NCBI GenBank assembly: GCA_026398715.1
Contig: JAPLSI010000115.1
Span: forward strand, 1-12,552
DNA: 12,552 nucleotides
Source of the DNA: Gammaproteobacteria bacterium
GTDB taxonomy: Bacteria > Pseudomonadota > Gammaproteobacteria > Xanthomonadales > Xanthomonadaceae
Direction: 5' to 3'
Shown here one piece after another: positions 1-7,416 of this stretch (position 1 is its first letter; the number at the start of each line of letters is the position of its first letter). Position numbers and translations under genes: made by a program. Under the pieces are notes generated by a model, which had not been told where the DNA came from, ran no database searches, and saw nothing but the letters and a program-made list of their open reading frames with translations.

Positions 1-284
1 AGGTTTCGCGCGGCGTCGATCGTCCAGGCCTCGGTGATGCCATGGCAGAAGTAGAGCAGGGCGATGACGCCCGACCAATATCGCGCGGAACTGCGTCGAA
101 GCCACAGCGCAAGCGCCAGCCCAGCCAATGGCAGGCTGAAGATGACCGGCAGCCAAAACCAGGCCGCGCCCGTGGAAGGCAACAGCGCGCCATGCCATAG
201 CCACTGCAATGCGAACAGGGTCATCACGCCGGCGAACGTCGCCCGCGTTGACTGTGTGTAGGACGGACTAGCCGGGCCCGTCAT
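1..284 (-). CDS. DUF2069 small membrane protein (C-terminus cut by window edge)
   Basis: Ninety-four residues are visible and the frame is still open at the window edge. The ATG (282-284) overlaps the wrbA TGA in an ATGA junction, so the two genes are probably translationally coupled. Three hydrophobic segments are visible, at about residues 17-36, 41-62 and 70-88. They are rich in Trp and Phe (LQWLWHG, AAWFWLP, YFCHGITEAW). This pattern matches the DUF2069 family of small inner-membrane proteins, which in xanthomonads often lies next to wrbA. Function is unknown. The ATG start is inferred from the overlap; an internal ATG at residue 21 would fall inside the first membrane segment and is less likely. 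Confidence 0.8.
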   Translation of the reverse strand, partial: MTGPASPSYTQSTRATFAGVMTLFALQWLWHGALLPSTGAAWFWLPVIFSLPLAGLALALWLRRSSARYWSGVIALLYFCHGITEAWTIDAARN

Positions 285-871
285 CGGGCCAGCCTGATTG
301 CGATGTCTGCCACGCGCTTTCCGAGGGCCCGGGCCAATTGCTTTTCGTCCTCGGTGAGGCTGAGCCTCCCGTCCACTCCCGACACGTGGCTGGCGCCATA
401 AGGCGTGCCTCCGCTGGTCGTCGAATTCAGCAGCGGCTCCGTGAAGGGGATGCCGACGATGACGGCGCCGTGGTGAATCAGGGGAAGCATCATCGACAAC
501 AAGGTGGACTCCTGGCCCCCGTGCATGGTCGAGGTCGAGGTGAAGACGCCTGCCGGCTTGCCGACCAGCGTCCCGCTTACCCACTCGGCCCCGAGGCTGT
601 CGAGGAAATGCTTGAGGGGTGCCGCCATGTTCCCGAAGCGGGTGGGGCTGCCGATCAGCACGCCCGCGCACTCGGCCAGGTCTTTCTTCTCGATGTAAGG
701 CGGGCCGTCGTCGGGCACCGCGGGCGCCTGCGACTGGGTGACGGCCGTGACCGGCGGCACCGTGCGAAGGCGCGCCGTGGCCCCGGCTTCCTCGACCCCG
801 CGCGCGACCTGGCGTGCAAGTTGGGCGACGGCGCCGGTGCGGCTGTAATAAAGGATAAGGATGTCGGGCAT
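281..871 (-). CDS. wrbA: WrbA-type NAD(P)H:quinone oxidoreductase
   Basis: A 196-residue flavodoxin-fold protein, close to the usual ~198 of WrbA. The family binds FMN and reduces quinones by two electrons with NAD(P)H, which avoids semiquinone formation; it acts as a cytoplasmic tetramer. FMN-phosphate loop: YYSRTGAVAQLA (residues 8-19). Other cofactor-contact segments: GSPTRFGNMAAPLK (74-87), TSTSTMHGGQES (111-122) and GTPYGASH (155-162), all typical of WrbA rather than short flavodoxins. The ATG start is supported by AAGGAG five bases upstream (877-882). It is transcribed divergently from yihY, and its stop overlaps the start of the DUF2069 gene. No key segment is missing. Confidence 0.95.
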   Translation of the reverse strand: MPDILILYYSRTGAVAQLARQVARGVEEAGATARLRTVPPVTAVTQSQAPAVPDDGPPYIEKKDLAECAGVLIGSPTRFGNMAAPLKHFLDSLGAEWVSGTLVGKPAGVFTSTSTMHGGQESTLLSMMLPLIHHGAVIVGIPFTEPLLNSTTSGGTPYGASHVSGVDGRLSLTEDEKQLARALGKRVADIAIRLAR

Positions 872-876
872 GGTTG

Positions 877-882
877 CTCCTT
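877..882 (-). promoter_or_regulatory. Ribosome binding site of wrbA
   Basis: AAGGAG on the minus strand, five bases before the wrbA ATG at 871. It is one of the best Shine-Dalgarno matches in the window and fixes the wrbA start. Confidence 0.8.
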
Positions 883-899
883 AATCGACAAGCGTATCC

Positions 900-917
900 G
901 ATGCGGCGTGATGCGGC
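900..917. repeat. Direct repeat of GATGCGGC in the wrbA/yihY divergent region
   Basis: GATGCGGC occurs at 900-907 and again at 910-917. The 10-bp start-to-start spacing puts both copies on the same face of the helix. They sit in the 77-bp gap between the divergent wrbA and yihY starts, where a regulator would bind. No clear -35/-10 pair was found on either strand, so an operator role is only a possibility. Confidence 0.35.
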
Positions 918-948
918 ATACCCGTGCGGGCTGCGCTACCCTTTGCCC

Positions 949-2238
949 ATGGAAGCAATGAAATCGCCATGGAAACGGCTTCGCCGTTGGATCGCCCTCG
1001 TGGACCGCGAGCGGATCACCCTGTTCAGCCGGTTCCTGCTGAACCGGTTCATCGACGACCGCTGCTTCGAATCGGCGGGGGCATTGGCATACACGACCAT
1101 GTTCGCGTTGGTGCCGTTCTCGGCGGTGGTATTCGCGGTGCTATCGGCCTTTCCCGAATTCCAGGTCTGGAGTGCACGGATTACCGAGTTCCTGTTCGCG
1201 AATTTCGTGCCCTCGTCGGCCCGCTCGGTGCAGCAATACCTCCAGGGGTTTGCCCAAAGCGCCGTGGCGCTGTCCAGCACCGGCGTGGTTGCCTTGCTGG
1301 CGTCGGTCCTGCTGACCATGTGGAGCATCGAGCAGGCCTTCAATCGGATCTGGCGCGTGCCGTCGGCACGCCCCAAGCTCACTCGCTTCCTGATGTACTG
1401 GACGCTGTTGACCCTCGGATCCGTGCTCACCGTGGCGGCCCTCGCGGCGACCTCCGCATTGTTTTCGATTCCAGCGCTGGCAGGCGTCGAGGCCCGGGAC
1501 CTCAGCGACCGCTTGTTGCGATTCCTGCCCCACGCGCTCGAATTCCTCGCCTTCACCGCTGCCTATTGGCTGATCCCGCACCGGACCGTGGCGCTGCGCT
1601 TCGCCATGGCGGGCGGCCTGCTGGCGACGATCCTCTTCGAGTGGCTGAAGTGGGCGCTGGCCATCTATCTTCGGAACGCATCTTTCGAAGAACTCTACGG
1701 CGCGCTCGCCGTCATTCCGATCTTCCTGATCTGGGTCTATACCAGTTGGCTTGTCGTCTTGCTGGGTGCTTCGCTGGCCGCGTCGCTGGCGTCCTTCCGA
1801 TACCAGCCGCGGGCGCTTCGCCTGAGCCCCGGCGCCGAGATTTACGCTGTCATGCGCCTGCTTGGGCGGTTCGAGGAGGTGCGTCGCGACGGCGAGGGCC
1901 TGCACCTGGCCCAGATCCAGCAGCGCGAGCCCAGCTTCACTGATGAACTGCTTCAGCAGATGATTTCCGCGTTGTGCGACATGAATATCATCCAGCGGTC
2001 GGAATCGGGTGCCTGGTTGCTGTCGCGGGACCTGGACAAAGTGCCTTTGGGCGAGATTTACGAAGGCATGCGCTTGCGCATTCCCACCGATGACCTCGAC
2101 CTGCCTTCACGACAGGATGCGATGGGGCGTGCTTCCATGTCGGCGCTCGACCATCTGCGGCAACCCCTCAAGGCCCCGCTGGAACGCAGCGTCGGCAGCT
2201 TCCTCGAAACCCAAGTGGGAAAGGATCGAAAACCATGA
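949..2238 (+). CDS. yihY: YihY/BrkB-family inner-membrane protein (UPF0761)
   Basis: A 429-residue protein of the YihY family (Pfam Virul_fac_BrkB), once misnamed ribonuclease BN; its molecular function is unsettled. Family sequence begins with RFLLNRFIDDRCFESAGALAYTTMFALVPF (residues 28-57 with this start). About six membrane segments follow, near 46-66, 107-127, 147-170, 193-211, 218-240 and 254-278. The cytoplasmic tail (about 300-429) contains a stretch that looks like a winged helix (FTDELLQQMI...WLLSRDLD). The frame is open upstream to 874, but residues before 949 look non-coding. ATG 958 (MKSPWKRL) is an equally plausible start, with GGAA just ahead of it. The gene heads a three-gene operon: its TGA overlaps the ATG of the thioredoxin gene. 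Confidence 0.9.
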   Translation: MEAMKSPWKRLRRWIALVDRERITLFSRFLLNRFIDDRCFESAGALAYTTMFALVPFSAVVFAVLSAFPEFQVWSARITEFLFANFVPSSARSVQQYLQGFAQSAVALSSTGVVALLASVLLTMWSIEQAFNRIWRVPSARPKLTRFLMYWTLLTLGSVLTVAALAATSALFSIPALAGVEARDLSDRLLRFLPHALEFLAFTAAYWLIPHRTVALRFAMAGGLLATILFEWLKWALAIYLRNASFEELYGALAVIPIFLIWVYTSWLVVLLGASLAASLASFRYQPRALRLSPGAEIYAVMRLLGRFEEVRRDGEGLHLAQIQQREPSFTDELLQQMISALCDMNIIQRSESGAWLLSRDLDKVPLGEIYEGMRLRIPTDDLDLPSRQDAMGRASMSALDHLRQPLKAPLERSVGSFLETQVGKDRKP

Positions 2239-2816
2239 ATGCGCGAAACGCGGTCGCCCTGGCCGGTGCAATCTTCCTGTTGTCGGCCTGCAAGCCGGAG
2301 CCGACGCCTGCGCCACCTCCTGCGACGGCTGCGGCTGCGCCAGCTGCCGTCGCCCCGGCTGCGCCGACCGTCGCTGAAGACGCGCCGAAGCCCGACTTCC
2401 CCAAACTCAAGGTCAAGACATTCGACGGCCAGGACTTCGACCTGGCGGCGCACCGCGGCAAGTGGGTGGTGGTGAATTTCTGGGCGACCTGGTGCAACCC
2501 GTGCCTGAAGGAAATTCCTGACCTGGATGCGATGGACAAGGCCCGGGACGACGTCGTGGTGATCGGGCTCGCCTACGAGGAAATCGAGCGCACGGACATG
2601 GAGGCATTCCTCAAGGACCACCCGATGTCGTATCCGATCGCGCTGATCGACGTCTACAACCCGCCCGCCGACTTCGATACTCCACGAGGGCTGCCGATGA
2701 CCTACCTGATCGCTCCCGACGGGAAGGTCGCCGCAATGCACCTGGGGCCGATCACGTCGGAACAGCTGTCCTCCGAAATAGAGGATGCCGCCGCCAAGGC
2801 CCCGCCTGCGGCATGA
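2235..2816 (+). CDS. TlpA-like thioredoxin-fold lipoprotein
   Basis: A 193-residue predicted lipoprotein. It has a short signal peptide with lipobox LSAC (Cys19), then a flexible Pro/Ala-rich linker (about 20-50), then a TlpA/AhpC-type thioredoxin domain (about 55-185). The redox motif is WCNPC (Cys87, Cys90) in NFWATWCNPC, and the cis-proline that faces it is Pro154 (GLPMTYLI). Family members reduce or exchange periplasmic disulphides, for example in cytochrome c maturation, but the specific partner cannot be read here. The residue after Cys19 is Lys, not the Asp that would favour inner-membrane retention, so outer-membrane sorting by Lol is possible. The ATG overlaps the yihY stop (ATGA), and the stop overlaps acyP. 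Confidence 0.9.
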   Translation: MNARNAVALAGAIFLLSACKPEPTPAPPPATAAAAPAAVAPAAPTVAEDAPKPDFPKLKVKTFDGQDFDLAAHRGKWVVVNFWATWCNPCLKEIPDLDAMDKARDDVVVIGLAYEEIERTDMEAFLKDHPMSYPIALIDVYNPPADFDTPRGLPMTYLIAPDGKVAAMHLGPITSEQLSSEIEDAAAKAPPAA

Positions 2817-3082
2817 AGGCAGCGCGATTCATCGTGCGCGGCAAGGTGCAGGGTGTCTGGTTTCGCGCCGCGACACGCGAGCAGGCGCTGGAATTGGGAC
2901 TACGGGGCGAGGCGCGCAACCTGTCCGACGGCAGCGTCCGCGTGCTGGCTTGCGGCGACGATGACGCCGTGGCCCGTTTGCAGGCCTGGCTTACGGTGGG
3001 CCCGCCGCTGGCGCGTGTTTCCGAGCTTGTCCGGGAGGACGTAGACCCAGGCGCCGTGCCCAGCGGATTCGAAATCCTCTAG
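2813..3082 (+). CDS. acyP: Acylphosphatase
   Basis: An 89-residue protein of the usual acylphosphatase length. The family hydrolyses carboxyl-phosphate bonds, such as acetyl phosphate and 1,3-bisphosphoglycerate, in the cytosol. The signature GKVQGVWFR ends in the phosphate-binding Arg18, and the catalytic asparagine is Asn36 (GEARNLSDGSV). The C-terminal hydrophobic ending SGFEIL is close to the family norm. The ATG overlaps the stop of the preceding thioredoxin gene by 4 bp. It ends the plus-strand operon and is followed by a hairpin before the convergent ppk2. Confidence 0.95.
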   Translation: MKAARFIVRGKVQGVWFRAATREQALELGLRGEARNLSDGSVRVLACGDDDAVARLQAWLTVGPPLARVSELVREDVDPGAVPSGFEIL

Positions 3083-3099
3083 GCACCGCGGGTCGGTGC
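3083..3099. terminator. Hairpin between convergent acyP and ppk2
   Basis: A perfect 6-bp stem GCACCG/CGGTGC with a 5-base loop fills the 22-bp gap between the convergent stops (3082 and 3105). Neither strand has a T-run after it, so it is not a classic intrinsic terminator. Its position suggests it blocks read-through or protects 3' ends in both directions. Confidence 0.4.
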
Positions 3100-3104
3100 G
3101 CGAC

Positions 3105-3881
3105 TCAGTACTTGCCCTTGATCGGCTTCACCGGGCCGGCATAGCGTTCCTTGCTGATACTGGATTTCAGGGGCGGCAGCACGAACGCCTGCTCCTCCAC
3201 ATCCTGGTCGGGCAGTCGGTCCAGCAAGTCGCGGATCAGGTTCAGGCGGCCACGTTTCTGGCTGTTGAAGTCCACGATGGTCCATGGCGCATGGCGCGTG
3301 TGCGTCGCCGCCATCATCTGGTCGCGCGCCTTGCCGTATTCGGCGTACTTTTCGCGCGCCTGCAGGTCGATGGGCGAAAGTTTCCAGCGCTTGAGCGGGT
3401 CGGACACGCGTTCGGCAAATCTTTCTTCCTGCTCCTGCTGGTCCACGGCGAGCCAGTACTTGAACACGATGATCCCGTCATCGACCAGCGATTTTTCGAC
3501 AATGGGCGCTTGTTTCAGGAACTGCGCAGTCTGGGCCGGCGTGCAGAAGCCCATCACTTTCTCGACACCCGCGCGGTTGTACCAGCTTCGATCGAACAAC
3601 ACGATTTCGCCCGCCGCGGGAAGATGCTCCAGATAGCGCTGGAAGTACCACTGGGATTGTTCGCGCTCACTCGGCTTGGAAAGCGCCACGACGCGGCACT
3701 GACGGGGGTTCATTCGCTCGGCAATCGCCGCGATGGCGCCGCCCTTGCCGGCGGTATCCCGCCCCTCGACCAGCACGACCAGGCGCTTGCCGGTTTGCTT
3801 CAGCCACCGCGCCATGCGGTCGAGTTCGACCTGCAGTTTTTCCAGTTCCTCTTCGTAGTCTTTCTTCTTGAGCTTGGCCAC
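3105..3881 (-). CDS. ppk2: Polyphosphate kinase 2 (PPK2, one-domain class I type)
   Basis: A 258-residue single-domain PPK2. This family transfers phosphate between polyphosphate and nucleotides; one-domain class I enzymes mainly convert NDP to NTP. Walker A is GRDTAGKGG (40-48). The Walker B-like segment is FDRSWYNR (97-104). The lid region contains DPLKRWKLSP (161-170), and KYW (141-143) matches the family core. The exact nucleotide preference cannot be told from sequence. The GTG at 3881 was chosen: it has AGGAG five bases upstream and begins the typical basic N-terminus MAKLKKKDYEEEL. The upstream ATG at 3962 would add 27 atypical residues lying inside moaB. It is the last gene of the hemA-prfA-moaB-ppk2 run, 22 bp after moaB. 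Confidence 0.93.
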   Translation of the reverse strand: MAKLKKKDYEEELEKLQVELDRMARWLKQTGKRLVVLVEGRDTAGKGGAIAAIAERMNPRQCRVVALSKPSEREQSQWYFQRYLEHLPAAGEIVLFDRSWYNRAGVEKVMGFCTPAQTAQFLKQAPIVEKSLVDDGIIVFKYWLAVDQQEQEERFAERVSDPLKRWKLSPIDLQAREKYAEYGKARDQMMAATHTRHAPWTIVDFNSQKRGRLNLIRDLLDRLPDQDVEEQAFVLPPLKSSISKERYAGPVKPIKGKY

Positions 3882-3886
3882 GGGAA

Positions 3887-3891
3887 CTCCT
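3887..3891 (-). promoter_or_regulatory. Ribosome binding site deciding the GTG start of ppk2
   Basis: AGGAG on the minus strand, five bases before GTG 3879-3881. It lies in the 22-bp gap after moaB and favours this GTG over the ATG at 3962. Confidence 0.75.
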
Positions 3892-3903
3892 GTCTCGGAA
3901 AGG

Positions 3904-4425
3904 TCAGCGCTCGCGAAGGCGAGGGCGAAGGTTTGCCAGGTTGCACGGCCGTGTGCGTGCATCGAGCTGGGCGTGAATCAGCTTTTCCCAGCCGGTCCTG
4001 CACGCCGACGTCGAGCCCGGCAAGCAGAAGATGAAGGTGCCGTTGGCCAGGCCGGCGAATGCGCGCGACTGCATCGTCGAGGTACCGATTTCCTCGAAGC
4101 TGATCGCGCGGAACATTTCACCAAATCCGGGCATCTGCTTGTCCAGCAGCGGCAGCAGCGCCTCCGGGGTCGAGTCACGCCCCGTGAAACCCGTGCCGCC
4201 GGTGACCAGCACGCCATCGATGGATTCATCGGCGATCCACTGCGACACACAGGCGCGCAACTGGTATCGATTGTCGGGGAGGAGCGCGCGACCTGCCAGT
4301 TCATGGCCCGCCGAGGCCAGCGCGTCGGCCAGGTAATCGCCCGAGCTGTCGTCCGCTGCCGTACGTGAATCCGAAACCGTCAACACGCACAGTCGGAGCG
4401 GAGTGAAATCGGACTCGGTCTTCAT
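3904..4425 (-). CDS. moaB: MoaB-family molybdenum cofactor biosynthesis protein
   Basis: A 173-residue protein of the MoaB/MogA family, which bind and in most characterised cases adenylylate molybdopterin before metal insertion. It opens with [20 protein letters not shown] (about residues 10-29), the family's first strand and loop. The core signature [11 protein letters not shown] (74-84) follows, and LPGSTSA (135-141) is the second substrate-side loop. The name moaB rather than mogA rests on overall similarity and length; no other cofactor genes are in the window to settle it. Its ATG overlaps the prfA TGA (ATGA 4422-4425), implying translational coupling, and ppk2 follows 22 bp later. Confidence 0.9.
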   Translation of the reverse strand: MKTESDFTPLRLCVLTVSDSRTAADDSSGDYLADALASAGHELAGRALLPDNRYQLRACVSQWIADESIDGVLVTGGTGFTGRDSTPEALLPLLDKQMPGFGEMFRAISFEEIGTSTMQSRAFAGLANGTFIFCLPGSTSACRTGWEKLIHAQLDARTRPCNLANLRPRLRER

Positions 4426-5507
4426 GCGGCCTCGGTCAGCAACTTGAGTTCATCCACCTGGTGTTCTCGCGTCAGGCGATCCACCAGTTCGTCCAGGTCG
4501 CCTGCCAGGATTTCGGGAAGGCGATACAAGGTCAGGCCCTCGACACGATGGTCGGTAATTCGTCCTTGCGGGAAACTGTAGGTGCGGATGCGCTGGCTGC
4601 GGTCGCCGCTGCCGACCTGAAGTCGCCGAGATGCCGCGGTTTCCGCCTCGGCCTTGGCGCGTTGCTGCTCGAGCAGTGCGGCCTTGAGGCGCTTCATGGC
4701 CTTGTCGCGGTTTGCATGCTGCGATCGCTCGGTCTGGTTTTCGACGACCAGTCCGCTCGGTACATGGGTGATGCGGATGGCCGATTCCGTCTTGTTGACA
4801 TGCTGTCCGCCCGCGCCGGACGAACGAAAGGTGTCGATGCGCAAGTCAGCCGGATTGATCTCCACCTCGTCCACCGCTTCGTAATCGGGCAGGATGGCCA
4901 CGGTCGCGGCGGAGGTGTGGATTCTACCCTGGGCCTCGGTCTCGGGAACACGCTGGACCCGGTGCGTGCCCGACTCGAACTTCAGGCGCGAGAAAGCCCC
5001 GCGGCCTTCGATGCGCGCGATGATTTCCTTGTAGCCACCGTGTTCGCCCGGACTCGACGACAGGATTTCCAGCGGCCAACGATTGCGTTCCGCGTAGCGC
5101 GCGTACATCCGGAACAGGTCGCCGGCAAAAATCGCTGCCTCGTCGCCGCCGGTACCTGCCCGTACCTCGATGAAGACATTGCCCTCGTCGCGCGGATCGC
5201 GCGGAATGAGCAGCAGGCCCAGTGACGATTCGAGCTCGGCGATGCGTGCCTGCGCGGACGGGATTTCCGCCTCGGCCAGTTCCTTGAGTTCGGCATCCGA
5301 ACGCATGGCCAGTGCCTCGGCCAGGTCGTGCTGCGCGCGATCATGTTCCGCCAGGGCCTTGGCGACAGGTTCAAGTTGTGAATATTCGCGCGACAAGGCG
5401 CGGAAGCGGGCATTGTCCGAGATCACGACGGGGTCGGCGAGCAAGTGGCCCACTTCCTCATGCCGCTCGGCGAGTGCTTCGAGCTTACGCAGAAGGTTCG
5501 GAGTCAT
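4422..5507 (-). CDS. prfA: Peptide chain release factor 1
   Basis: A 361-residue class I release factor (E. coli RF1 has 360) that terminates translation at UAA and UAG. The stop-codon recognition motif is PET at 188-190 ([15 protein letters not shown]), in the PxT position. The catalytic GGQ is at 233-235 ([15 protein letters not shown]), the same numbering as E. coli. The GTGGDEA segment (118-124) is also typical. The second of two tandem ATGs (5505-5507) was chosen: AGGG lies five bases upstream and the product begins [12 protein letters not shown] as expected. The start lies inside the 3' end of hemA (23-bp overlap), so translation may depend partly on ribosomes finishing hemA, which matters given the hemA lesion. 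The stop overlaps moaB. Confidence 0.97.
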   Translation of the reverse strand: MTPNLLRKLEALAERHEEVGHLLADPVVISDNARFRALSREYSQLEPVAKALAEHDRAQHDLAEALAMRSDAELKELAEAEIPSAQARIAELESSLGLLLIPRDPRDEGNVFIEVRAGTGGDEAAIFAGDLFRMYARYAERNRWPLEILSSSPGEHGGYKEIIARIEGRGAFSRLKFESGTHRVQRVPETEAQGRIHTSAATVAILPDYEAVDEVEINPADLRIDTFRSSGAGGQHVNKTESAIRITHVPSGLVVENQTERSQHANRDKAMKRLKAALLEQQRAKAEAETAASRRLQVGSGDRSQRIRTYSFPQGRITDHRVEGLTLYRLPEILAGDLDELVDRLTREHQVDELKLLTEAA

Positions 5508-6677
5508 CATCGCCCTGGAAAAGTCGTTCGGCGGCGCGCAGCAACTCACTGTCGCCGTCCAGCGCGGCCTGGCGCAGCGCGGCCGTCGGCGCGTGCAAGA
5601 GGCGATTGGTCAATTGGTGCGCGAGGCGCTGCATCACCTGCACGGGATCCTCGCCCTGCGCGAGTTGTTCCTGCGCTTTCGAAAGTGCGGCGTCGCGAGC
5701 CTGGGCGCCGTCGGCGCGCAGGCGTTTCAAGGCATCCTGCCGGCCCTGCGCCTGCCACCACGTCAGGTAGTGTTCGACCTGGATGTCGATGATGGCCTCG
5801 GCTTGCTGCGCTGCTTCCCTACGCGAGGCCTTGTTGCCCTCGATCACCTGTTCAAGATCGTCCACGGTGTACAGGTAGACGTCGGCCAGTTCGGCCACGT
5901 TCGCAGCGATGTCGCGCGGCACGGCAAGGTCGAGCAGGAACATCGGGCGATGGCGGCGCAACTTCAGCGCCGCGGCAACGTCTGACTTGTCGAGCACGGG
6001 GAGGCGGCTGGCCGTTGCGCTGATGACGATGTCGGCCTCGGGAAGGTGGCGCGCCAGTTCGGAAAGGGGCAGGGCAACGCCGCCGTGCCGGGTGGCGAGT
6101 GACTGCGCGTGTTCAAGCGTGCGATTGGCGACCAGCAGGCGCTTCACCTTGGCATCCACCAGGTGTCGCGCGGCGAGCTCGATCGTGTCACCGGCGCCGA
6201 TCAGCAGCACGGTGGCTTCATCGAGTCGCGCAAACACCTGGCGAGCCAGGCGCACGGCGGCAAACGCCACCGATACCGGATGCGCGCCGACGCGGGTGTC
6301 GGTACGCACGCGTTTGGCGACGGTAAACGTCTGCTGGAACAGGCGGTCGAGCGGATTGCGCAGGCTGCGGGCATCCCGCGCGGCCTGCCACGCACCGCTT
6401 CGGCGTCGTCGTGCCGGTACAGATAGCCCTCGATCGCGCCGTGCTCCAGGCCGTGGTGGCGTGCCAGCCAATGCCCGACTGCGGCTTCCTGGCCGTCATC
6501 GACCTGCGCGTAGATCTCGGTGCGATTGCAGGTCGAGAGCAACGCTGCCTCCTGCACGCCGGCCAGCCCTGACAGCTCCGAAAGCGCCGCCGGCAGGGCA
6601 GCCGCATCCAGCGCGACTTTTTCGCGCAACGCCAGCGGAGCTGTCTGGTGGTTAAGGCCTAGGGCGATCAGGGGCAT
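5485..6677 (-). pseudogene. hemA: Glutamyl-tRNA reductase, disrupted by internal deletion and frameshift
   Basis: HemA reduces glutamyl-tRNA to glutamate-1-semialdehyde, the first step of C5 tetrapyrrole synthesis. The start (ATG 6675-6677) gives MPLIALGLNHQTAPLALREK, with catalytic Cys50 in STCNRTEIY, and stays good to [11 protein letters not shown]. The frame then changes near 6391. The family sequence resumes in another frame with [22 protein letters not shown], followed by the NADPH domain ([17 protein letters not shown]), [11 protein letters not shown] and the C-terminal dimerisation helices ([10 protein letters not shown]). The block normally in between, about 27 residues ending GEPQILGQ plus a few, is absent. 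By comparison with E. coli HemA about 79 bp are missing. Translation from the start would run out of frame and end at 6201 after 158 residues. There is no good Shine-Dalgarno at the start. It may be a real pseudogene or an assembly error. Confidence 0.88.
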
Positions 6678-6762
6678 GGGGGTCGGCAGCGATGGGGTAA
6701 GCTTCGCGGCGCTGGGTCCTTCGAGTCCAGCCGCCATTTTAAGCCGCCTGCGCCCCATTCCG

Positions 6763-7416
6763 ATGATCCAGCTCAATTCTTGTCCAATCAATTCGCCTCA
6801 AAGGCAAGCCCAAGTCGCTTGGAGGAGCGTTGTCGGCTGGGTCGCGATTGCTTTCTGCGTGCTGCTGGCAGCCTGCGCACCCACTCCCGTCCGGCCGAGG
6901 GCGCAAGGCGATGAGACCCTCCAGGCTGCCCGGGAAGCGAAGCTGGCGGCGCAAGCCTCCTGGTCCTTCAGCGGACGCGTGGCCATCAGCACGGCGGGTA
7001 ATGCGGGTAACGCACGCATCGAATGGAAACAGGACGGCGCGAATTACGACATCAGGCTTTCGGCGCCGATCACCGGGCAGGGCTGGCGCCTGCGCCAGAC
7101 CGGCGGCGTGGTCAGCCTGGACGGGCTGGAGGGTGGCACCCGGCAGGGCACCGACCCCGAGGCGATGCTCGAAGAGGCGACGGGATGGCGGATTCCGCTC
7201 AGCGCCATGGCTTCCTGGGTGCGCGGCGCGAGGTCCACTGGCCTCTCCGATATTGATTTCGACGCGAGCGGGTTGCCGGCGACGATTCGCCAGGCCGGCT
7301 GGGCCGTTGAATATCGCGGCTGGACCGATGCGGCGACCCCTTTGCCCTTGCGCGTCTTTGCCAGCCAGCCCGATGCGTCGGTTCGCCTGGTGGTCGAGCG
7401 CTGGAGCCAGCCTTGA
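6763..7416 (+). CDS. lolB: Outer-membrane lipoprotein LolB
   Basis: A 217-residue LolB, the outer-membrane receptor that takes lipoproteins from periplasmic LolA and inserts them in the outer membrane. The signal peptide ends in lipobox LAAC (Cys38). The mature protein shows the family's [12 protein letters not shown] (strand 1 region), [23 protein letters not shown] and [10 protein letters not shown] segments. ATG 6763 is the only usual start codon in frame near the signal peptide, but it has no Shine-Dalgarno and gives an unusually long N-region of about 20 residues. The gene is divergent from hemA (85 bp between starts) and overlaps ispE by 4 bp. The lolB-ispE pairing is widespread in gammaproteobacteria. 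Confidence 0.92.
   Translation: MIQLNSCPINSPQRQAQVAWRSVVGWVAIAFCVLLAACAPTPVRPRAQGDETLQAAREAKLAAQASWSFSGRVAISTAGNAGNARIEWKQDGANYDIRLSAPITGQGWRLRQTGGVVSLDGLEGGTRQGTDPEAMLEEATGWRIPLSAMASWVRGARSTGLSDIDFDASGLPATIRQAGWAVEYRGWTDAATPLPLRVFASQPDASVRLVVERWSQP
7403..7406 (+). promoter_or_regulatory. Ribosome binding site for the TTG start of ispE
   Basis: GGAG inside the last codons of lolB, six bases before TTG 7413-7415. It supports the rare start codon. Confidence 0.6.

Noticed and set aside
3096..4034. A 312-codon plus-strand frame opposite ppk2 and the end of moaB
   Set aside because: The minus strand there encodes clear PPK2 and MoaB motifs. The plus frame has no family features and is an antisense shadow.
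6380..6400. Programmed ribosomal frameshift in hemA
   Set aside because: No slippery heptamer is seen, and a frameshift would not restore the missing conserved block of about 27 residues. A deletion explains both the lost block and the frame change.
6736..6764. Possible minus-strand promoter for hemA with TAAAAT at 6736-6741
   Set aside because: The -10 is fair, but no -35 better than two of six matches lies at 16-18 bp, so it is not reported as a feature.
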